DNA from: Planctomycetota bacterium
Lineage (GTDB): Bacteria > Planctomycetota > B15-G4 > SIAN01
DNA length: 64,000 nt
NCBI GenBank assembly: GCA_009691715.1
Contig: SIAN01000006.1
Location: forward strand, 84,283 to 148,282
Reading direction: 5' to 3'
Shown here: one piece after another, positions 17,869-26,687 of the stretch
Layout: each line of letters begins with the position of its first letter
Numbering within the stretch: the first letter of the stretch is position 1
Made by a program: the position numbers and the translations under genes
The notes under the pieces: generated by a model
The model's input: the letters and a program-made list of their open reading frames with translations, nothing else
What the model was told of the DNA's origin: nothing
The model's database searches: none

Positions 17869-18893
17869 CGATCAGCAGCGGCGGGTCCTTCATCGTCGGG
17901 GCGCTTGCGGTGGTCGCGCCCGCATGGGTGCAGGAGACTCCGCCCACCGACACGATCGATGCCAACTTCGTGATCGCGTCCGCGAACAGCGCGGTGGTCA
18001 CCGTCCACGATGTGCTGGTGGATTGGAGCCTCCTGTCGCGGCGCAACGCCAACCCCGATCGCCCCGCGTTCCCGACCCGCGACGAGCAGCAGAAGCTCGC
18101 CAAGCAGCTCGTCATCGAACGGCTCTGGCTGGCGCACGCGAAAGCGTTCCCGTTCTGGCCAGAGATCGTCACCGACAAGATGATCACCGACGAGGCGCGC
18201 GACATGTACGGCGCGCTTTGGATCGATCCGAAGCTGCCCGCGGACGAGCACGACCTGATGCGGGCGAAGGCAGAGAGTTCGCTCGCGATGCAGATCGCGC
18301 TGCAGAGCGATCCGGAGTTCAAGCGCGTCTCGCTGGCGAGGCCGAGCGACGTGCAGCGGTCCTGGGACCTGAATCCGGAGCTGCACCGGGTGCCGACTCG
18401 GGTCGCTCTCGGCCGCGTGACGCTCGGTCGCGCCCTGCACGGTGCGGAGGTCGAGTCGAAGGCGGCGCGGCTCCGTCAGCTCGCGGTCGAGAAGGCGAGC
18501 CTCGAGGCCGCAGCCGCCGAGCTGGCGCCGGGTGACTACGCCATCGTGCGCGTGGATGACCTCGAACGCGACCAGAACCTGCGCGACGACGTGCTGGCGT
18601 TTGCGCGCGGCGCCGAGGCCGGCGAATTGTCGATGCCGATCGCGGGCGAGGCCTCGGTGATGCTCTTCTGCGTGGTGAGCCGCGAGCCGGGGCGCGAGCT
18701 CACGTTCGAGGAGGCCTCGAGCAACCTGAAGCGGCTGATCGAGAACCGCCGGCGCGAGCTTCGTGCCCAGCAGTATTTCGTGTTCAACATCCTCACGCAG
18801 TCGTTCTTCCTGCCGCAGGACCTGTTTGACGACGAGATCGAGCAATTGGTGCCGGGCACGAAAGCGAACAAGACGCGGCAGGCCGGAAACTAG
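17865..18893 (+). CDS. Secreted SurA/PpiC-like chaperone or peptidyl-prolyl isomerase
   Basis: Protein of 342 residues with a GTG start overlapping the mfd stop by four bases, so translationally coupled. N-terminal signal peptide ending near PAWVQ. Residues 40-180 resemble the helical SurA N-terminal chaperone region (DEQQKLAKQLVIERLWLAHA). Residues 185-300 resemble a degenerate parvulin domain (VALGRVTLG ... LAFARGAEAGELSMPI ... VMLFCVVSREPGRELTFEEA). The parvulin active-site histidines are not obvious, so it may be a chaperone without isomerase activity. Followed two bases later by a membrane glycosyltransferase. Confidence 0.5.
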   Translation: MTISSGGSFIVGALAVVAPAWVQETPPTDTIDANFVIASANSAVVTVHDVLVDWSLLSRRNANPDRPAFPTRDEQQKLAKQLVIERLWLAHAKAFPFWPEIVTDKMITDEARDMYGALWIDPKLPADEHDLMRAKAESSLAMQIALQSDPEFKRVSLARPSDVQRSWDLNPELHRVPTRVALGRVTLGRALHGAEVESKAARLRQLAVEKASLEAAAAELAPGDYAIVRVDDLERDQNLRDDVLAFARGAEAGELSMPIAGEASVMLFCVVSREPGRELTFEEASSNLKRLIENRRRELRAQQYFVFNILTQSFFLPQDLFDDEIEQLVPGTKANKTRQAGN

Positions 18894-18895
18894 GC

Positions 18896-20695
18896 GTGCT
18901 CGACGAGGCGGTGATCGCGGCAGGGTGCGCGGCGACGGCGGCTCTAATCGTAGGGCCGCGGGCGCTGGCGCGATCGGCGCAGGAACTCCGGTCGCTGGTG
19001 CCGCTTGGAGCGCGGGCATGGTGGCTCGCGGGAGCGGCGTTGGTCGCGATCGCGTTTGCCGCTCGCTTCTACGTGGCGCCACGCGAAGTCCTCGCTACCG
19101 CGGCGCTGACGACGGCCGGCTTCGCGGCGCTCTACGCCATCGCGCGCCGCTTCGAGTCGATCGCGGAAGCAGCTTGGAGCGCGACGCAGCGGATTGGCTG
19201 GCCGACGATCGCGGCGGGCACGTCGATCGCCGCGCTGCTGGTCTCGCGCTTCGTGCTCGACGAATTTCCGCACGTGAGCGACGAGGTCGCCTACCAGTTC
19301 CAGGCCAAGTCGATCGCGGGCGGCCATTGGTGGTTGCCGGCGCCGCCCTTCGCCGATCGCTTCGAACTGCCGCACGTCATGGTGCAGGCCGGCCCATCCG
19401 GCGACGCCCGCTGGTACGGCATCTTTCCACCGGGCTGGCCGCTGTTGCTGGCGACGGGCTTCCGCGTCGGCGCACCCTGGCTGGTGAATCCGCTGCTGGC
19501 GTTCGCGACCGTCGCGCTGTTCGCGCGGTTCCTCCGCCGCACCGGCCTCGATCCGGTCGAGCAGAAACTCGCGCTTCTCGTCATGACGCTCGCGCCCTGC
19601 TTCATCGTGCTCTCCGCCACGACAATGTCGCACTCGGCGAGCCTCTTCTTCTTTGTGGCGCTGCTGTGGGGAGCGGCGAACCTGGAGCAGAGCGGATCGT
19701 GGCGGCACGCGCTGGTCGTCGCCGCCGCGCTCGCCGCCGGGCTGCTGATCCGCGGGTTCGACTTCGTCGCTGCGGGCGCTCCGATCGGGCTGTGGTTCGC
19801 GATCAAGGCCGTGCGCGGAACGGGGCGCGGTCGTGCGTGGGCGGCGCTGGCAGTCTTCGCGATCGGCGGCGGCGTCGCGATCGGCGCGACACTGCTCTAC
19901 CAGCGCGAATTGTCCGGCGACGCCTTCGAAGTGCCGGCCGTCCGCTACTTCGAACACCAAGGGACCGGTCGCTTCGGCATCGGCTTTGGCGCCGACATGG
20001 GCACCTCCGACCACGGCCCGGAATGGCCGGGGTACTGGCCGACCGACATCCCGCGCGTGACCGGCTACCGGCTGATCGCGTGGTCGAAGGACCTCGGCAA
20101 CCTGCCGTTCGGCGCGCTGCTGCTCGGCGGCCTCACGCTGGCGTCCTTCCGTCGCGAGCGACGCGCGTGGGTGCGACTGACTTGGGGCTGCGGCGCCAGC
20201 GTGATCGGCGCCTACGCGCTGCATTTCTATCCCGGCATCGCGTACGGGGCGCGCCACTACTTCCTGGCGCTGCCGGCGTTCGCGATCGCGGTCGCCGTCG
20301 CGATCGGCGCGATCGCGCGAGCCAGTCCGGACAGTTCGCGACTCGCGGCGACCAAGGCGCTGTGGCTCGCCCTCGTGGTGCACGCTCTCCTCTTCGGGCT
20401 CGCGCCGCGGCTGCACGAGTTCTCGGGTCGCTATCGCGGCGTCTCAGGCGAGTTGCGCGACGCGGTCGCCGCAAAGGGGCTCGACCACGCCATCGTCTTC
20501 GTCGTCAAGCAGGACAAGGGCTTCAAGTTCGCCGGGCCGCTGAACCAGCTGCCGCTCGCCGAGCAGCGCGTGATCTTCGCCCGTGATCGCGGCGCGCTGA
20601 ACGCCGACGTCGAGGCGCAGTTTTCCGGCCGTGAGTCGTGGTCGATCCAGGTGCCTCGGCGCGGGCAGCCGTTCGAGTGGAAGCGGTTGCGGTAG
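18896..20695 (+). CDS. GT39/PMT-type membrane glycosyltransferase
   Basis: Protein of 599 residues with about ten or more hydrophobic helices and the first-loop acidic motif HVSDEVAYQFQAKSI typical of dolichyl/polyprenyl-phosphate-sugar-dependent (GT39, PMT_2-like) transferases. A soluble C-terminal part follows the last helix. It presumably transfers a lipid-linked sugar to an acceptor on the periplasmic face; acceptor unknown. GTG start at 18896, two bases after the preceding stop, so mfd, the chaperone gene and this gene probably form one transcription unit. Ends 12 bp from convergent rsgA. Confidence 0.7.
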   Translation: MLDEAVIAAGCAATAALIVGPRALARSAQELRSLVPLGARAWWLAGAALVAIAFAARFYVAPREVLATAALTTAGFAALYAIARRFESIAEAAWSATQRIGWPTIAAGTSIAALLVSRFVLDEFPHVSDEVAYQFQAKSIAGGHWWLPAPPFADRFELPHVMVQAGPSGDARWYGIFPPGWPLLLATGFRVGAPWLVNPLLAFATVALFARFLRRTGLDPVEQKLALLVMTLAPCFIVLSATTMSHSASLFFFVALLWGAANLEQSGSWRHALVVAAALAAGLLIRGFDFVAAGAPIGLWFAIKAVRGTGRGRAWAALAVFAIGGGVAIGATLLYQRELSGDAFEVPAVRYFEHQGTGRFGIGFGADMGTSDHGPEWPGYWPTDIPRVTGYRLIAWSKDLGNLPFGALLLGGLTLASFRRERRAWVRLTWGCGASVIGAYALHFYPGIAYGARHYFLALPAFAIAVAVAIGAIARASPDSSRLAATKALWLALVVHALLFGLAPRLHEFSGRYRGVSGELRDAVAAKGLDHAIVFVVKQDKGFKFAGPLNQLPLAEQRVIFARDRGALNADVEAQFSGRESWSIQVPRRGQPFEWKRLR

Positions 20696-20707
20696 CTTCG
20701 CGCGCCG

Positions 20708-21694
20708 TCAGTACGAATCGTGCCGCGCCATGCGCTCGCCCTCGCCGCCGAGCTCGGCCAGCAGCTTCTGGTAGTTGGCGAAGCGTTCCGCGCGGATGGT
20801 GCCGGCGGCGACGGCGGCCTTCACGGCGCAGTTCGGCTCAGGATCGTGGATGCAGGTCGCGAACTTGCACTTGGCGACCAGCGGGACGAACTCGCGGAAG
20901 TGGTGCGCCAGGTCGTGACGCTCCATCGGCGGCAGGCCGAACTCACGCACGCCGGGGGTGTCGACCAGGTGGGCGCCGAACGCGAGCCGGTGCATGACGG
21001 CCGAAGTCGTGGTGTGCGCGCCGCGGGCCGTCTTGGTGCCGGTCGCGACCAGCGCACCGATGCGCGCGATGATCGCCGGATCGAGCGCGGCCAGCAGCGA
21101 CGACTTGCCGACGCCGGAGTGGCCGAGCATCATCGCGACGCGTCCGCGCATCGCATCGCGAAGCTCCGCCAATCCGCTCGCGGCGGGGACGCTGGTCGGC
21201 AGCACGCGATAGCCGATCTCTTTCCACGGTTCGGCGAATCGCGCGGCCTCGGCCGTATCGACGAGATCGACCTTGTTCAGCACGATCAGCGGCTCGATCC
21301 CCTCGCACTCGGCTGCGACCAGCAATCGGTCGACCAGCCCCGGACGCGTCGACGGCTGCTTCAACGACGCCACGATCACCAGCAGATCGACGTTGGCCGC
21401 GATCACCTGCCAGCGGTTCGGGTCGCGCGGGCGCGGACGCGCGATGCGGGTCGTGCGCGGCAGCACCTCCTCGATCGCGCCCTGCTCGCCGTCGAGTTCG
21501 ACCTTGACGCGATCGCCGACCGCGACCGGGCGGCTCTCTGGGTCGTCGTCCTGCTCCTCGAAGAAGCGGCCGCGCACGGTGCACGGCACCACGCGGTCGC
21601 CCACCTCGACGTGGATCTTCTTGCGATCGATCCGGACCACGAGCCCTTCGGTAGTGCCGGCCAGCGGAAACCCTCCTCGCCCGGGAGTTTTCAC
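20708..21694 (-). CDS. rsgA: Ribosome small-subunit GTPase RsgA
   Basis: Protein of 328 residues, circularly permuted GTPase that checks late 30S maturation. An N-terminal OB-fold is followed by the permuted GTPase order: NKVD (G4) at 140-143, GHSGVGKSS (G1) at 191-199, the TTT switch region and DTPG (G3) at 245-248. The C-terminal zinc-binding segment CKFATCIHDPEPNCAVKAAV is intact. Start is GTG at 21694. Upstream lies repeat copy B, which separates it from the divergent sigma-factor operon. Confidence 0.95.
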   Translation of the reverse strand: MKTPGRGGFPLAGTTEGLVVRIDRKKIHVEVGDRVVPCTVRGRFFEEQDDDPESRPVAVGDRVKVELDGEQGAIEEVLPRTTRIARPRPRDPNRWQVIAANVDLLVIVASLKQPSTRPGLVDRLLVAAECEGIEPLIVLNKVDLVDTAEAARFAEPWKEIGYRVLPTSVPAASGLAELRDAMRGRVAMMLGHSGVGKSSLLAALDPAIIARIGALVATGTKTARGAHTTTSAVMHRLAFGAHLVDTPGVREFGLPPMERHDLAHHFREFVPLVAKCKFATCIHDPEPNCAVKAAVAAGTIRAERFANYQKLLAELGGEGERMARHDSY

Positions 21695-21714
21695 GCGCCC
21701 CGGTTGGCGCCGCT

Positions 21715-21881
21715 CCAGTGTCCTGATCCGAAAGATCGCGAAAGAAGTCGGAGGCGAGCTCCGCGCAGGGCGAGGAGGGCCGACGACTTCAACTTCGAGG
21801 GAAGTTGATGAGGAGGCTCGACGAAGCCATGTGCGAAGCGCGCCCCGGATTCTGAAGCGAGGTTGAGGATCAGGACACTAG
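21715..21881. repeat. CTAG-flanked inverted-repeat element, copy B
   Basis: About 159 bp bounded by perfect inverted repeats (TGTCCTGATCC / GGATCAGGACA) and flanked by CCAG and CTAG. Internal boxes GGGCGAGGAGGGCCGACGA and GAGGCTCGACGAAGCCATG match the other copies. It fills the divergent spacer between rsgA and the sigma-factor gene and may carry or disrupt promoters. Confidence 0.75.
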
Positions 21882-21890
21882 AGCGCCGGA

Positions 21891-22475
21891 ATGATCCACG
21901 CGATGACCGTCCCCGCAAAGCCTTCTGCTGCCGCGACCGATGCGGACGAGGTGCGCGCGTTCCTGGCCGGCGACGAATCGGCGTTCGAGCGGCTGGTCGA
22001 CCGCCACCAGCGCCGGATCCTCCACTTATGCCAGCGCCTCGCCGGGGTGAACGACGCCAACGACCTGTTCCAAGACGTCTTCCTGCAGTGCTACCGGGCG
22101 CTGCCGCAGCTGCGGGCGCCCGAGGCGTTCCACGGCTGGTTGCTGCAGATCACGGTGCGCCGCGCGCGGAGGCGGGCGCAGGCGCGGCGGGGGCCGATCG
22201 GTGTGCCGGAGCCGGAGCAATTCACCGCGCCGCCGGAGGGCGACCCGCTCGAGCTCGCCGACGAAGTGGCGCGGCTGCGAAAAGCGCTCGCGCGGCTGCC
22301 GCCGCGGCAGCGGGAAGTGATCGCGTTGCGGCACGACCAGGAGCTCAGCTTCGCGGAGATCGCCGCGGTGCTGGACCTGCGCGAAGATGCGGCGCGCGCG
22401 AACCACTACCAGGGGCTGAAACGACTGCGCAGAGAGCTGCTCGGTGATGACGACCGCGAGGCGACCAGGCCATGA
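21891..22475 (+). CDS. ECF-type RNA polymerase sigma factor
   Basis: Protein of 194 residues. Sigma-70 region 2 is at about 25-95 (DESAFERLVDRHQRRILHLCQRL, NDANDLFQDVFLQCYRALPQL, FHGWLLQITVRRARRRAQ). Region 4 is at about 130-190 (LRKALARLPPRQREVIALRHDQELSFAEIAAVLDL). The usual DDAEDLVQE in region 2.2 is replaced by NDANDLFQD. ATG at 21891 or at 21903; the second gives a shorter N-terminus. The stop overlaps the next ATG (ATGA), so it is coupled to the two small membrane proteins that follow, which probably control it or are its accessory proteins. Confidence 0.88.
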   Translation: MIHAMTVPAKPSAAATDADEVRAFLAGDESAFERLVDRHQRRILHLCQRLAGVNDANDLFQDVFLQCYRALPQLRAPEAFHGWLLQITVRRARRRAQARRGPIGVPEPEQFTAPPEGDPLELADEVARLRKALARLPPRQREVIALRHDQELSFAEIAAVLDLREDAARANHYQGLKRLRRELLGDDDREATRP

Positions 22476-22978
22476 ACCGCGACCCACTCGATCACGACGC
22501 CGATCCGGATGCTGACGGCCGCCTCGCCGCGCTCTTCGCCCGCGATCGCGGTCCCGAACCGCAGGAGCTGGCCGCCGCGCGCCTGCTGCTGAAGCGCGCG
22601 CTGGCGCGTCGGCAGCCGCAACCGACCCTGCTGCCGGCACCGCGACGGGCACGCCCGCGCGTCCTCGCTTTCCTCGCGCAAGCAGCCGGCTTCGCCCTGC
22701 TGATCGCGCTGCTGGTGCCAACGCTGCGGCGCATCGCGCCATCGGCGGCAACGTGGAACGCAACGAACACGCCGCGAGCGGACCTCGTCGCGAGCCTCGC
22801 CGACGGCATGCGCGCGCTCGGAACGCGAGTGGGACGCCTGCTGCCGGGACTCCCGCCGCTCGAGCTCGACGCGACGCTGCCGAATGCGGAGACGATCGAC
22901 CGCGCGCTCGCCCCGATCCGGAGTCTCGGCGACGAGCTGCCGGCGTGGTGGCCGTCGCTACACTCCGACGCCCGATGA
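22472..22978 (+). CDS. Putative anti-sigma-like single-pass membrane protein
   Basis: Protein of 168 residues, no recognised domain. The N-terminal 65 residues are polar and basic and lack the His/Cys zinc motif of ZAS anti-sigma factors. One TM helix at about 68-86 (AFLAQAAGFALLIALLVPTL). The remaining 80 residues would be periplasmic. Position directly after an ECF sigma gene with ATGA overlap is the main argument for an anti-sigma role. It also overlaps the following gene by ATGA. Confidence 0.6.
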   Translation: MNRDPLDHDADPDADGRLAALFARDRGPEPQELAAARLLLKRALARRQPQPTLLPAPRRARPRVLAFLAQAAGFALLIALLVPTLRRIAPSAATWNATNTPRADLVASLADGMRALGTRVGRLLPGLPPLELDATLPNAETIDRALAPIRSLGDELPAWWPSLHSDAR

Positions 22979-23463
22979 ACGAAGAAGCAGAACGTGGCGT
23001 CGCTGCGGCCACGCCGGCGCGCGGGCGACGCGGCCGGTTGCGCCCCTACGTCGATGCCTGGCTGCTGTCGTTCTTCCTCGCCGCTGCGCTCGGTGTGCTC
23101 TGGTCGCTCGGCGAGGAGGCGGCCCGCAACGGCAACCATCCGCTCGGCGCATTCATCGCCGCGCCGCTGCTCGCGCTGCTCTCGGCGCCGGCGCTCTGGC
23201 TGGTGCGCCTCTTCCCAGAAATGTCACGCAGCACTGGACTGCGCTGCGTTCGGCGTCTGTTGGTCGGTGCGATCTGCGGGCTCTTCCCGGCGGCGCTGCT
23301 GGCAGGTCTCAGCGTGAACACCGCCAATCCGGCGAGCTACGCGGGTGCCAGCGCGCTCTGGATCGCGGGACTCTTGTTCGGCCTGATCGCGGGCCTCGTC
23401 GATGCGCTCCATCTGGATTGCGCCGCGGCGGCGGTCGAGCATCGCGCTGACGAGCTCGCGTGA
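22975..23463 (+). CDS. Small polytopic membrane protein of the sigma-factor operon
   Basis: Protein of 162 residues with about four hydrophobic helices (LLSFFLAAALGVLWSL; FIAAPLLALLSAPALWLV; LLVGAICGLFPAALLAGL; ALWIAGLLFGLIAGLVDAL). Family not recognised. Start ATG overlaps the preceding stop (ATGA), so three genes from the ECF sigma factor onward are translationally coupled. Function unknown; envelope stress sensing is only a guess from context. Confidence 0.6.
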   Translation: MNEEAERGVAAATPARGRRGRLRPYVDAWLLSFFLAAALGVLWSLGEEAARNGNHPLGAFIAAPLLALLSAPALWLVRLFPEMSRSTGLRCVRRLLVGAICGLFPAALLAGLSVNTANPASYAGASALWIAGLLFGLIAGLVDALHLDCAAAAVEHRADELA

Positions 23464-23482
23464 GCGGTGCGCGCGACCGCCG

Positions 23483-24682
23483 ATGAGGAACGTCCTCTTC
23501 GTCCTCGAACCGCTCGGCACCGGTAAGGCGTGGCGCAGCCTCGCGATCGCCGAGCAGTTGGCAGAGCTCTTCCCAGCCATCGCGCCACATTTCCTCGCCG
23601 GTCCGGCAGCGGCGCGATTGCTGCGCGCGGCCGGCCGGTTCCCGGTCGACGACGGCCTGACACCGATCGTTCCTGACGCGGCGACGATGGCGGCGGCGGC
23701 ATCGACACCGGCGGCTCCAGCGTTGGCGGCGGATGCGACGGCGCGCCGTCTCGCCCCGCGCCACGCCCTCGCCGCCGTGCGCGCGGCCAAGGCGCTCTCC
23801 GCCGAGCTGGTGGTCGTCGACGGACTCTTCGCCGCGGCGCCGATGCTGGCGCGTGCGCGCTTCCAAGTCGCGTTGCTGGTCGACCATCTGCAGGACGCGC
23901 CCGCGACCGACGGCATCTTCCGGCGCGCTGCCGCACGGATGGCGCGCCGCGCCGTCGTCGCCAGTTCGCGCCTGCGCTTCTTCCTCGGCGAGCCGAGCTA
24001 CCTCGCGTCGCCGGAGCTGCGCGTCTGGTCGCGCCGCTACTTCCGCTATTCGGGCCCGATCAGCGGGCTCGCGCGGCTGAACGTGCGCCAATGCGCGACG
24101 CTGCGCGATGAGCTCGGCCTCGGCCGCAGGAAGCTGGTCGTGGTCGCGGCCGGCAGCGCCTACGACGCGGTCCGGTTCGAGGCGGCGCTGCAGGCGGCTG
24201 ACGCCGTCGCGCACGAGCGCGGCGACCTGATCGTGAAGCACTGCGCGAGCCCGGAGCTCGACGTCGCCGACGATCGCGCGATCCCGGCCGCCGAACTGTG
24301 CCAGTGGCTGGCGATCGCGGACGCCGCGGTGATCGGCGGCGGTCTGTCGTTGCTGACGGAGTGCGCGGGTCTGCGCGTGCCGACGCTCGCGCTGCCGCTG
24401 CCGGGTCATCCGCGCCAGGCGCAGGACGTCGACTACTTCGCCGAGCGTTTCGGCGTGCGCCGACTTTCCCCACCGATGGGAGCGGGCACGCGCGCGCGCA
24501 CGCGCGACGAAGAGGTCGCGGCGATCGGCGACGCCCTGCGCACGCTGCTGGCGAAGCCCGACGCCCATCGCCCGCACAACGCACCCGACGCCGATGACCA
24601 GCGCCGCAACGCCGCCTTCATCGCCGACCTGCTCGCCGAGCAGCTCGGTCGGCGAAGGCCGGCGGCACCCGGCGAGACGTGA
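23483..24682 (+). CDS. GT-B-fold glycosyltransferase (MurG/UDP-glycosyltransferase-like)
   Basis: Protein of 399 residues. The start MRNVLFVLEPLGTGKAWRSLAIAEQL resembles the N-terminal Rossmann domain of MurG-like transferases. The C-terminal half has a nucleotide-sugar-binding pattern: KLVVVAAGSAYDAV, LCQWLAIADAAVIGGGLSLLTECAGLRVPTLALPLPGHPRQAQDVDYFAERFG. The GGGLSLLTEC loop corresponds to the donor-binding GG-x-x-T-x-x-E region. No signal or TM. Donor and acceptor unknown. ATG at 23483, 19 bp after the membrane gene, so perhaps part of the sigma-factor operon. Confidence 0.7.
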   Translation: MRNVLFVLEPLGTGKAWRSLAIAEQLAELFPAIAPHFLAGPAAARLLRAAGRFPVDDGLTPIVPDAATMAAAASTPAAPALAADATARRLAPRHALAAVRAAKALSAELVVVDGLFAAAPMLARARFQVALLVDHLQDAPATDGIFRRAAARMARRAVVASSRLRFFLGEPSYLASPELRVWSRRYFRYSGPISGLARLNVRQCATLRDELGLGRRKLVVVAAGSAYDAVRFEAALQAADAVAHERGDLIVKHCASPELDVADDRAIPAAELCQWLAIADAAVIGGGLSLLTECAGLRVPTLALPLPGHPRQAQDVDYFAERFGVRRLSPPMGAGTRARTRDEEVAAIGDALRTLLAKPDAHRPHNAPDADDQRRNAAFIADLLAEQLGRRRPAAPGET

Positions 24683-24717
24683 GCGAGGCGCGCCGACCCT
24701 GCCGCAGAAAAAAGCAG

Positions 24718-24744
24718 CGGCGCGACGGGTTCGGCGTCGCGCCG
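24718..24744. terminator. Hairpin in the 326-bp spacer after the glycosyltransferase
   Basis: A perfect 10-bp stem CGGCGCGACG / CGTCGCGCCG with a 7-nt loop, 36 bp after the glycosyltransferase stop. A run of six A's precedes it, giving a U-run only on the minus strand. The rest of the spacer 24683-25008 holds two weaker hairpins near 24805-24860 and a GAGGAGG ribosome-binding site at 24994; no gene is seen. Confidence 0.6.
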
Positions 24745-25008
24745 CATCAGCGTGGGAGGAGACCGGGTTCGCGTCGGCCGCCTCCAGTGTTCACCATCCC
24801 GCCGAAACGGGACGGTCTCAGGGTTCTGCAGACCTTGCTTCGACGGGGCGGGGAAACGGCTTGAGGCCACCTTCCCCTACCGAGCCATCTCCCCCGAGAC
24901 TGGGCACGATGCAGCAACAGATTCCCGTACATGGGGACTCGCGCGTGCGACCAACGATCGTCGCTGCGGACCGTAGCCGCCGCTTCGTTCGATGAGGAGG
25001 ACGACTTG

Positions 25009-26556
25009 ATGATCGGTCCGCTCGCGGTCTGGTTCGCCGCCGCCGCGTTCCAGGGTGCAGCGCCGAACGCGAGCGATCTCGGCGCCCGCTACGTCATCGC
25101 CTACGACCCGGCTGCAACGCCGGCTCTCTGGCTCGAGCTGCACGTGCTCGGCGACGACGACGGCGAGTCGTCGTTCTCGGTGCCGCCGGGTTGGGGCGGC
25201 GTGACGCACCTCGCCGACCACCTGCACGACCTGGTGTTTCGCGACGCGGACGACGCGACGCGGGCGCCGCTGGCGGTCACCCGCGCGGGCGAGGTCGGCT
25301 GGAACGTCGCGCACGCGGCGCGCGCTCGGCTGGTCGCAAGCTGGTGGCTCGGCGAACCGCAGCCGCCGGCGAGCGGTACCGGCAACGACTATCGGCCGCG
25401 CGTGACGCCCGACCACTTCCGCTTTCTCGGCAGCGCTGGACTGCTGCGACCCGACGTGCTGGCGGGCGAGGCGCGCCACCGCTTCACGCTCGAATTCGTC
25501 GGTTGCGAGGGCGAAGCGCGTGCGGCGGCCTGTTCGTTCGGAGCCGGGCCGCGCCTTGAAGTGACCGAAACGCTCGATGCCTTCTGCCACGCGATCTTCA
25601 TGGGCGGTGCGATCCGCGTGCATCGGCGCGATCTCGACGGCCACGAACTGCTGCTGGCGCTGGCCGGCAAGTTCCCGTTCGACGACGCCGAATTCGTCGC
25701 GCTGGCCGAGCGGATCGTGCGTCTCGAGCGCGACTTCTTCGCCGATCGCGGCGGCGATCGCTTCGTCATCACCCTGGTGCCGGAACCGGGCTCGACGGAG
25801 CGCGTGTCTCTGGGGGGCACCGGCCTCACCCGCAGCTTCGCGCTCTTCATGAGCCAAAGCGTCGGGCTGAAGCCCGGCAGCGACGACGCGCTGCGTATCT
25901 CAGGGCTGCTGGCGCACGAGTACTTCCACCACTGGAACGGCGAGATCGTGCGTGTGCACGAGGCAACAGAGGGTCTCGGCTACTGGTTTTCCGAAGGCTT
26001 CACCGACTTCTTCACGCGGCGGCTCATGGTGCGCAGCGGAATCTGGTCGGTGAAGCAATGGCTCGGCGAGTGGAACAACTGCCTGGGCAACTTCACGCGC
26101 AACCCCGCGCGCACCGCGCCGGCCGAGCGGATCGCCCGCGAGTTCTGGAGCGACCGCAATGTGAGCGACCTCCCCTACCAGCGCGGCGCCATCGTCGCGG
26201 CGCTGCTCGATCAGGAAATTGGCGCGTGCAACGACGGCAAGCAGTCGCTCGACGACTTCATGCGCGACCTCGTTGTGCGCGCGCGCGCAGGCGAGTCGCC
26301 CGACACCGCCGCGCTGTTGGAGCTGGTGGCCGACTGGACCTCCGCCGAGTTCGCCGAGCAGTTGCGCGCGATTGTCGTCGATGGTGCGCTGCCGCCGCTT
26401 CACGATGCCGAGCTCCTGTTCGGGCCGCTCTTCCGGTGGGTGCAGCGGCCTGACCGCAGCGGCGCAGCCGCGGTGGCTGGCGCTGGGGGTGCAACGGTGC
26501 CGACGCTGGAATTGCTGCCGGGAACGAGCGAGGCGGAGGCACGCGCGGAGTTGTAG
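25009..26556 (+). CDS. Secreted M61-like metallopeptidase
   Basis: Protein of 515 residues. A short hydrophobic N-terminus (MIGPLAVWFAAAAFQ) suggests export. The zinc site HEYFHHWN is at 303-310 and the third ligand Glu lies in YWFSEGFTDFFTRRL. This H-E-Y-F-H-x-W-N pattern is diagnostic of family M61 (glycyl aminopeptidases), a relative of the M1 gluzincins. The usual N-terminal beta-sandwich and the catalytic region fit; a C-terminal PDZ found in many M61 proteins is not obvious. ATG at 25009 follows GAGGAGG at 24994-25000. Confidence 0.82.
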   Translation: MIGPLAVWFAAAAFQGAAPNASDLGARYVIAYDPAATPALWLELHVLGDDDGESSFSVPPGWGGVTHLADHLHDLVFRDADDATRAPLAVTRAGEVGWNVAHAARARLVASWWLGEPQPPASGTGNDYRPRVTPDHFRFLGSAGLLRPDVLAGEARHRFTLEFVGCEGEARAAACSFGAGPRLEVTETLDAFCHAIFMGGAIRVHRRDLDGHELLLALAGKFPFDDAEFVALAERIVRLERDFFADRGGDRFVITLVPEPGSTERVSLGGTGLTRSFALFMSQSVGLKPGSDDALRISGLLAHEYFHHWNGEIVRVHEATEGLGYWFSEGFTDFFTRRLMVRSGIWSVKQWLGEWNNCLGNFTRNPARTAPAERIAREFWSDRNVSDLPYQRGAIVAALLDQEIGACNDGKQSLDDFMRDLVVRARAGESPDTAALLELVADWTSAEFAEQLRAIVVDGALPPLHDAELLFGPLFRWVQRPDRSGAAAVAGAGGATVPTLELLPGTSEAEARAEL

Positions 26557-26687
26557 ATCCGGCGCTGGATTCGGCGGCCGTCGAGGCCTCTCCTTGCCCA
26601 CTGCTCCCGAGCGGGCCATCCTGTGCGCCCTTCGCGGCGCGCGGCGCTGCCTTCACCCGACCTACACCTCTCGTCACGGAGCGACCG

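Noticed and set aside
24718..24744. Hairpin as an intrinsic terminator of a minus-strand gene
   Set aside because: The U-run is on the minus strand but no minus-strand gene ends there; kept only as a plus-strand terminator candidate.
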